Notes under the pieces: generated by a model
What the model was told of the DNA's origin: nothing
The model's database searches: none
Seen by the model: only the letters and a program-made list of their open reading frames with translations
Position numbers and translations under genes: made by a program
Assembly (NCBI GenBank): GCA_014360105.1
Contig: JACIYD010000101.1
Coordinates: forward strand, 1 to 6,213
Direction of reading: 5' to 3'
DNA from: Clostridia bacterium
GTDB lineage: Bacteria; Bacillota; DSM-521; Neomoorellales; SLTJ01
Length of the DNA stretch: 6,213 nucleotides
Part shown: positions 5,699-6,213 of the stretch, in pieces
How positions within the stretch are numbered: the stretch's first letter is position 1
Layout of the letters: the number at the start of each line of letters is the position of its first letter

Positions 5699-6213
5699 AA
5701 GCCACCTCGGTCAAGCCAGATGAGCACCGCCGCGGCGGCGGCCAGGGAAAGCCCCGCCGGCAGGTCACGCCAGCGCCAGCCCGGGTTCGCGACCACTAGC
5801 GGCGGGTGACCGTTAAGGCCGCGGCACGCTACGGCCAGGGAGACCCGTTCGCTCCGACTCAAAGAACGAAGCAGCAAGGCCCCAAGAAGTCGGCCCAGCG
5901 TGCCAAAAGTCGCGCGGTCCCAGAGAAAACGACCCGGGACGTACGCCCGAGCGCCTGCGGCCCGGTACAGGGCCCAGACGTCTTCTGCCAGAACGTGCAA
6001 GAAACGCCACGTGAAAAGCAACTGGTAGACGAGAAGAGGCGGCAGGCCCAGGCCCCAGAGGGCAGCGAAAAGATTGCGCTCTCCCAGGGTGGCGCTCAGC
6101 CAGGCAACGGCCGTAGCGGCGGCCAGCAAACGCAGGCTGATAAGTCCCGCGGTTGCCAATCCGGACCGGCTCAGGCCCACGGCGCCGACCTGCCAGGCGG
6201 CCTCGCCGAGGGG
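5671..6213 (-). CDS. cbiQ: Cobalt/nickel transporter transmembrane subunit CbiQ, N-terminus cut by window edge
   Basis: Transmembrane coupling (T) component linking the ATPase to the substrate-binding CbiM/CbiN part. The frame is open to the right edge with no stop, leaving 180 C-terminal residues of a protein usually about 250 long. An internal GTG at 6180 is therefore unlikely to be the true start. Several hydrophobic segments are visible: LISLRLLAAATAVAWL, then LPPLLVYQLLF, then LSLAAAAAVLIWL near the end. The cytoplasmic coupling region carries YRAAGARAY and RSERVSLAVACRGLNG, matching the family's two Arg-containing coupling helices; the second has Cys-Arg-Gly where Ala-Arg-Gly is common. 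The stop lies 28 nt inside cbiO. Gene order Q then O fits the usual cbiM-N-Q-O operon, so cbiM and cbiN would be expected beyond 6213. Confidence 0.9.
   Translation of the reverse strand, partial: PLGEAAWQVGAVGLSRSGLATAGLISLRLLAAATAVAWLSATLGERNLFAALWGLGLPPLLVYQLLFTWRFLHVLAEDVWALYRAAGARAYVPGRFLWDRATFGTLGRLLGALLLRSLSRSERVSLAVACRGLNGHPPLVVANPGWRWRDLPAGLSLAAAAAVLIWLDRGGLWPMLLSWR

Noticed and set aside
4947..5768. Minus-strand 273-codon frame overlapping cbiO out of frame
   Set aside because: It is very rich in Gly, Arg and Pro and shares its DNA with CbiO, whose frame contains every ABC ATPase motif.
6178..6180. GTG at 6180 as the start of CbiQ
   Set aside because: The frame continues open to the window edge, and the protein would be only 169 aa, far short of the family's usual length, so the true start must lie beyond 6213.

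Overview
The window is GC-rich and reads as part of a motile, Gram-positive (Clostridia-like, Moorella/Peptococcaceae-type) genome. This is inferred from three things: a class I cyclic-di-GMP (GEMM) riboswitch with an intrinsic terminator, a long FapA/DUF342 protein with a Jag-like N-terminus followed by a chemoreceptor gene, and strong AGGAGG-type ribosome binding sites with frequent GTG starts. No taxonomic marker is present, so the assignment is tentative.

Layout: (1) Positions 1-3543, minus strand, are a probable two-gene motility/chemotaxis transcription unit. Reading right to left, it has a c-di-GMP-I aptamer (3451-3543), an intrinsic terminator three bases further on (3416-3447), a 634-aa FapA-family protein (1465-3369, GTG start), a 20-nt gap, and a methyl-accepting chemotaxis protein that starts at 1444 and runs off the left edge (481 residues visible). 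(2) Positions 3544-3714 are a divergent intergenic region. It holds a plausible extended -10 promoter facing right, inside a 7-bp inverted repeat. (3) Positions 3715-4914, plus strand, encode a 399-aa protein that I do not recognise. (4) Positions 4835-6213, minus strand, are the end of a cobalt (or nickel) ECF-type transporter operon: the C-terminal 180 residues of CbiQ, entering from the right edge, and complete CbiO. The two overlap by 28 nt. The 3' end of cbiO overlaps the 3' end of the unknown gene by 80 bp in convergent orientation.

How it fits together: the riboswitch places FapA and the chemoreceptor under direct control of c-di-GMP, the second messenger that usually switches cells from swimming to sessile life. 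The octamer GAAAGGCT occurs both in aptamer stem P2 and in the 3' arm of the terminator. This suggests that P2 may serve as antiterminator when ligand is absent, so that c-di-GMP would turn the operon off. The CbiQ/CbiO pair supplies the transmembrane coupling subunit and ATPase for cobalt uptake, normally working with CbiM and CbiN, which would lie to the right of the window. I see no direct link between the cobalt genes and the motility genes. No tRNA, rRNA, CRISPR array, insertion sequence or phage feature was seen.
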